DNA of 64,000 bases from CAYQTL01 sp964420405 (GTDB lineage: Bacteria; Acidobacteriota; Thermoanaerobaculia; Thermoanaerobaculales; Sulfomarinibacteraceae), in assembly GCA_964420405.1 (NCBI GenBank), contig CAYQTL010000006.1:77504-141503 (forward strand), in the 5' to 3' direction. Positions 63,221 through 64,000 of this stretch are shown one piece after another. The position numbers and the translations under genes were made by a program. The notes beneath the pieces are model-generated. The model was not told the DNA's origin. It searched no databases and saw only the letters and a program-made list of their open reading frames with translations. Positions within the stretch are counted from its first letter, which is position 1. Every line of letters begins with the position of its first letter.

Positions 63221-63667
63221 ATGCGGAAGAGCTCTCGGCTCGGGCTGATCGGGGCGGCGCTGGTGCTGCTCGCCACGGTTCCGGCCGGCACCGCCGGGGC
63301 CGCGACGTGCAGCGTGCCGTCGGTGCCCCATCCCACCCTGCAGGCCGCCATCGACGACGTCGCCTGCACCGACATCGTGGTCGCCGCCGGAACGTACAGC
63401 GAGGCGCCGGTCATCGCTCGCGACCTGTCGGTCCAGGGCGGTGGCAGCGGCAGCACGTTCATCCAGGGGCAGGTCCAGGTGACGGCGGGCTCTGTCAGCC
63501 TCGGCGGCCTGCACATCTCGGCCGCGGTCGACACTCTCCGGGTCCACTCCGGCGCCCGGGTCGCGGCGCTCGACCTCGAGGTGGTCGACGGCGCCGTCGG
63601 GATCCCGCTCTTCGCGGACGGGTTCGAGTCGGGCGGCACCGGAGCCTGGAGCGGGGTGGCGCCATGA
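63221..63667 (+). CDS. Small secreted beta-helix-like protein with C-terminal DGFESG tag
   Basis: 148 residues with a signal peptide (MRKSSRLGLIGAALVLLATVPAGTAGA). The mature part (CSVPSVPHPTLQAAIDDVAC, TDIVVAAGTYSEAPVIARDL, HISAAVDTLRVHSGARVAAL) looks like the first coils of a parallel beta-helix, much shorter than the full-length relatives. It ends LFADGFESGGTGAWSGVAP, the tag also seen at the ends of the proteins at 11065 and 41390. An ideal AAGGAGGTCCACC precedes ATG 63221. The next gene follows 62 bp downstream. Function unknown. Confidence 0.75.
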   Translation: MRKSSRLGLIGAALVLLATVPAGTAGAATCSVPSVPHPTLQAAIDDVACTDIVVAAGTYSEAPVIARDLSVQGGGSGSTFIQGQVQVTAGSVSLGGLHISAAVDTLRVHSGARVAALDLEVVDGAVGIPLFADGFESGGTGAWSGVAP

Positions 63668-63729
63668 GCACGCGACCGGGATCGGGCACGGGGTGCGGCG
63701 GTCGCGGGGAAGGAACAGGGGAGGCACAC

Positions 63730-64000
63730 ATGGGAAAGGTACGGCTCGTCACAGCGCTCGTCCTGGCGGCGTTCTCGCTGGGTCCGGGGATGACCGGAGC
63801 GACCGAGGGGGTGTCCCCCGGAGCGGAGGAACGGTACGCACGCGTCACCACGACGTGCCCGACCTTCAGCTGGCAGGAGGCGGACGGGGCCGTGCTGTAC
63901 GAGCTCGTCGCGTACCGCGTGCCAGCGGATGAAGCGGCGGGCCCGGAGCTGCGCGCGGAGGACGAGGTCCTGTACGCCCGGGTCCCCGGCGGCGCCCTCG
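63730..64000 (+). CDS. Secreted protein, 3' partial
   Basis: The first 90 residues are present before the window ends. A signal peptide (MGKVRLVTALVLAAFSLGPGMTGA) is followed by TTCPTFSWQEADGAVLYELV, a fibronectin-type-III-like opening that in related Acidobacteriota proteins heads larger secreted proteins with phage-tail-like or repeat regions. GGGGAGGCACAC precedes ATG 63730. The domain that determines function lies outside the window. Confidence 0.7.
   Translation, partial: MGKVRLVTALVLAAFSLGPGMTGATEGVSPGAEERYARVTTTCPTFSWQEADGAVLYELVAYRVPADEAAGPELRAEDEVLYARVPGGAL

Overview
The window is about 70% GC, densely coded on both strands and carries no recognisable mobile element, CRISPR array, tRNA or rRNA. 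Most start codons have an AGGAGG-type ribosome binding site. The gene content suggests an uncultured member of Acidobacteriota, perhaps Thermoanaerobaculia-like. The clues are an ECF sigma factor coupled to a Ser/Thr kinase with TPR repeats, a second kinase-TPR protein, secreted beta-propeller, DUF4397, SBBP and BNR-type proteins, an LctP permease, cytochrome bd and several multiheme cytochromes. This placement is inference from gene content; no marker gene is present.

Layout. 1-9405: end of a probable saccharopine-dehydrogenase-family gene, a LolA-like secreted protein, a VPS10/sortilin-type propeller protein, an ExoD-family membrane protein, cydAB and an LCAT-family lipoprotein. 9495-12447: two secreted proteins (double DUF4397; parallel beta-helix). 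12820-15264: an unusual cNMP-sensor / dead AAA+ / polyferredoxin membrane fusion. 15412-23323: a VapC remnant, a kinase-TPR protein, L-lactate permease, an exported metallo-beta-lactamase/methyltransferase fusion and MgtE. 23334-30307: an esterase fusion and BNR lipoprotein pair, a DUF2891 protein and a small secreted protein. 30647-36761: an acyltransferase-3 protein, the last two steps of tyrosine degradation (FAH, MaiA), a small membrane protein and a GNAT/acyl-CoA synthetase. 37061-43006: a phosphomannose isomerase fused to a nucleotidyltransferase, an ACT-domain protein and an SBBP propeller protein. 43255-47190: ECF sigma factor, kinase-TPR and a fragmentary secreted protein, ending in a strong terminator.

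47431-59127 is the most interesting part. It holds a membrane-anchored octaheme cytochrome of the tetrathionate-reductase (OTR) type with its own cytochrome b, a lamin-tail secreted protein, a CGGC-domain protein, a NifX-like protein and a sigma-54 activator with a cysteine-rich PAS domain. The regulator is divergent from a two-gene operon: a Tat-exported four-cluster ferredoxin overlapping a 1093-residue protein that fuses an NrfD/HybB quinone module to 14 CXXCH haem motifs. Together these look like a quinone-linked extracytoplasmic electron-transfer system with no molybdopterin or other catalytic subunit beside it.

59259-64000: FetAB-like iron exporter, SppA peptidase and two small secreted proteins, the last cut by the window edge. 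Recurrent observations are two short C-terminal sequence tags shared by unrelated secreted proteins, and start codons placed exactly 6 nt after a -10-like hexamer without Shine-Dalgarno sequences, which suggests leaderless transcripts.
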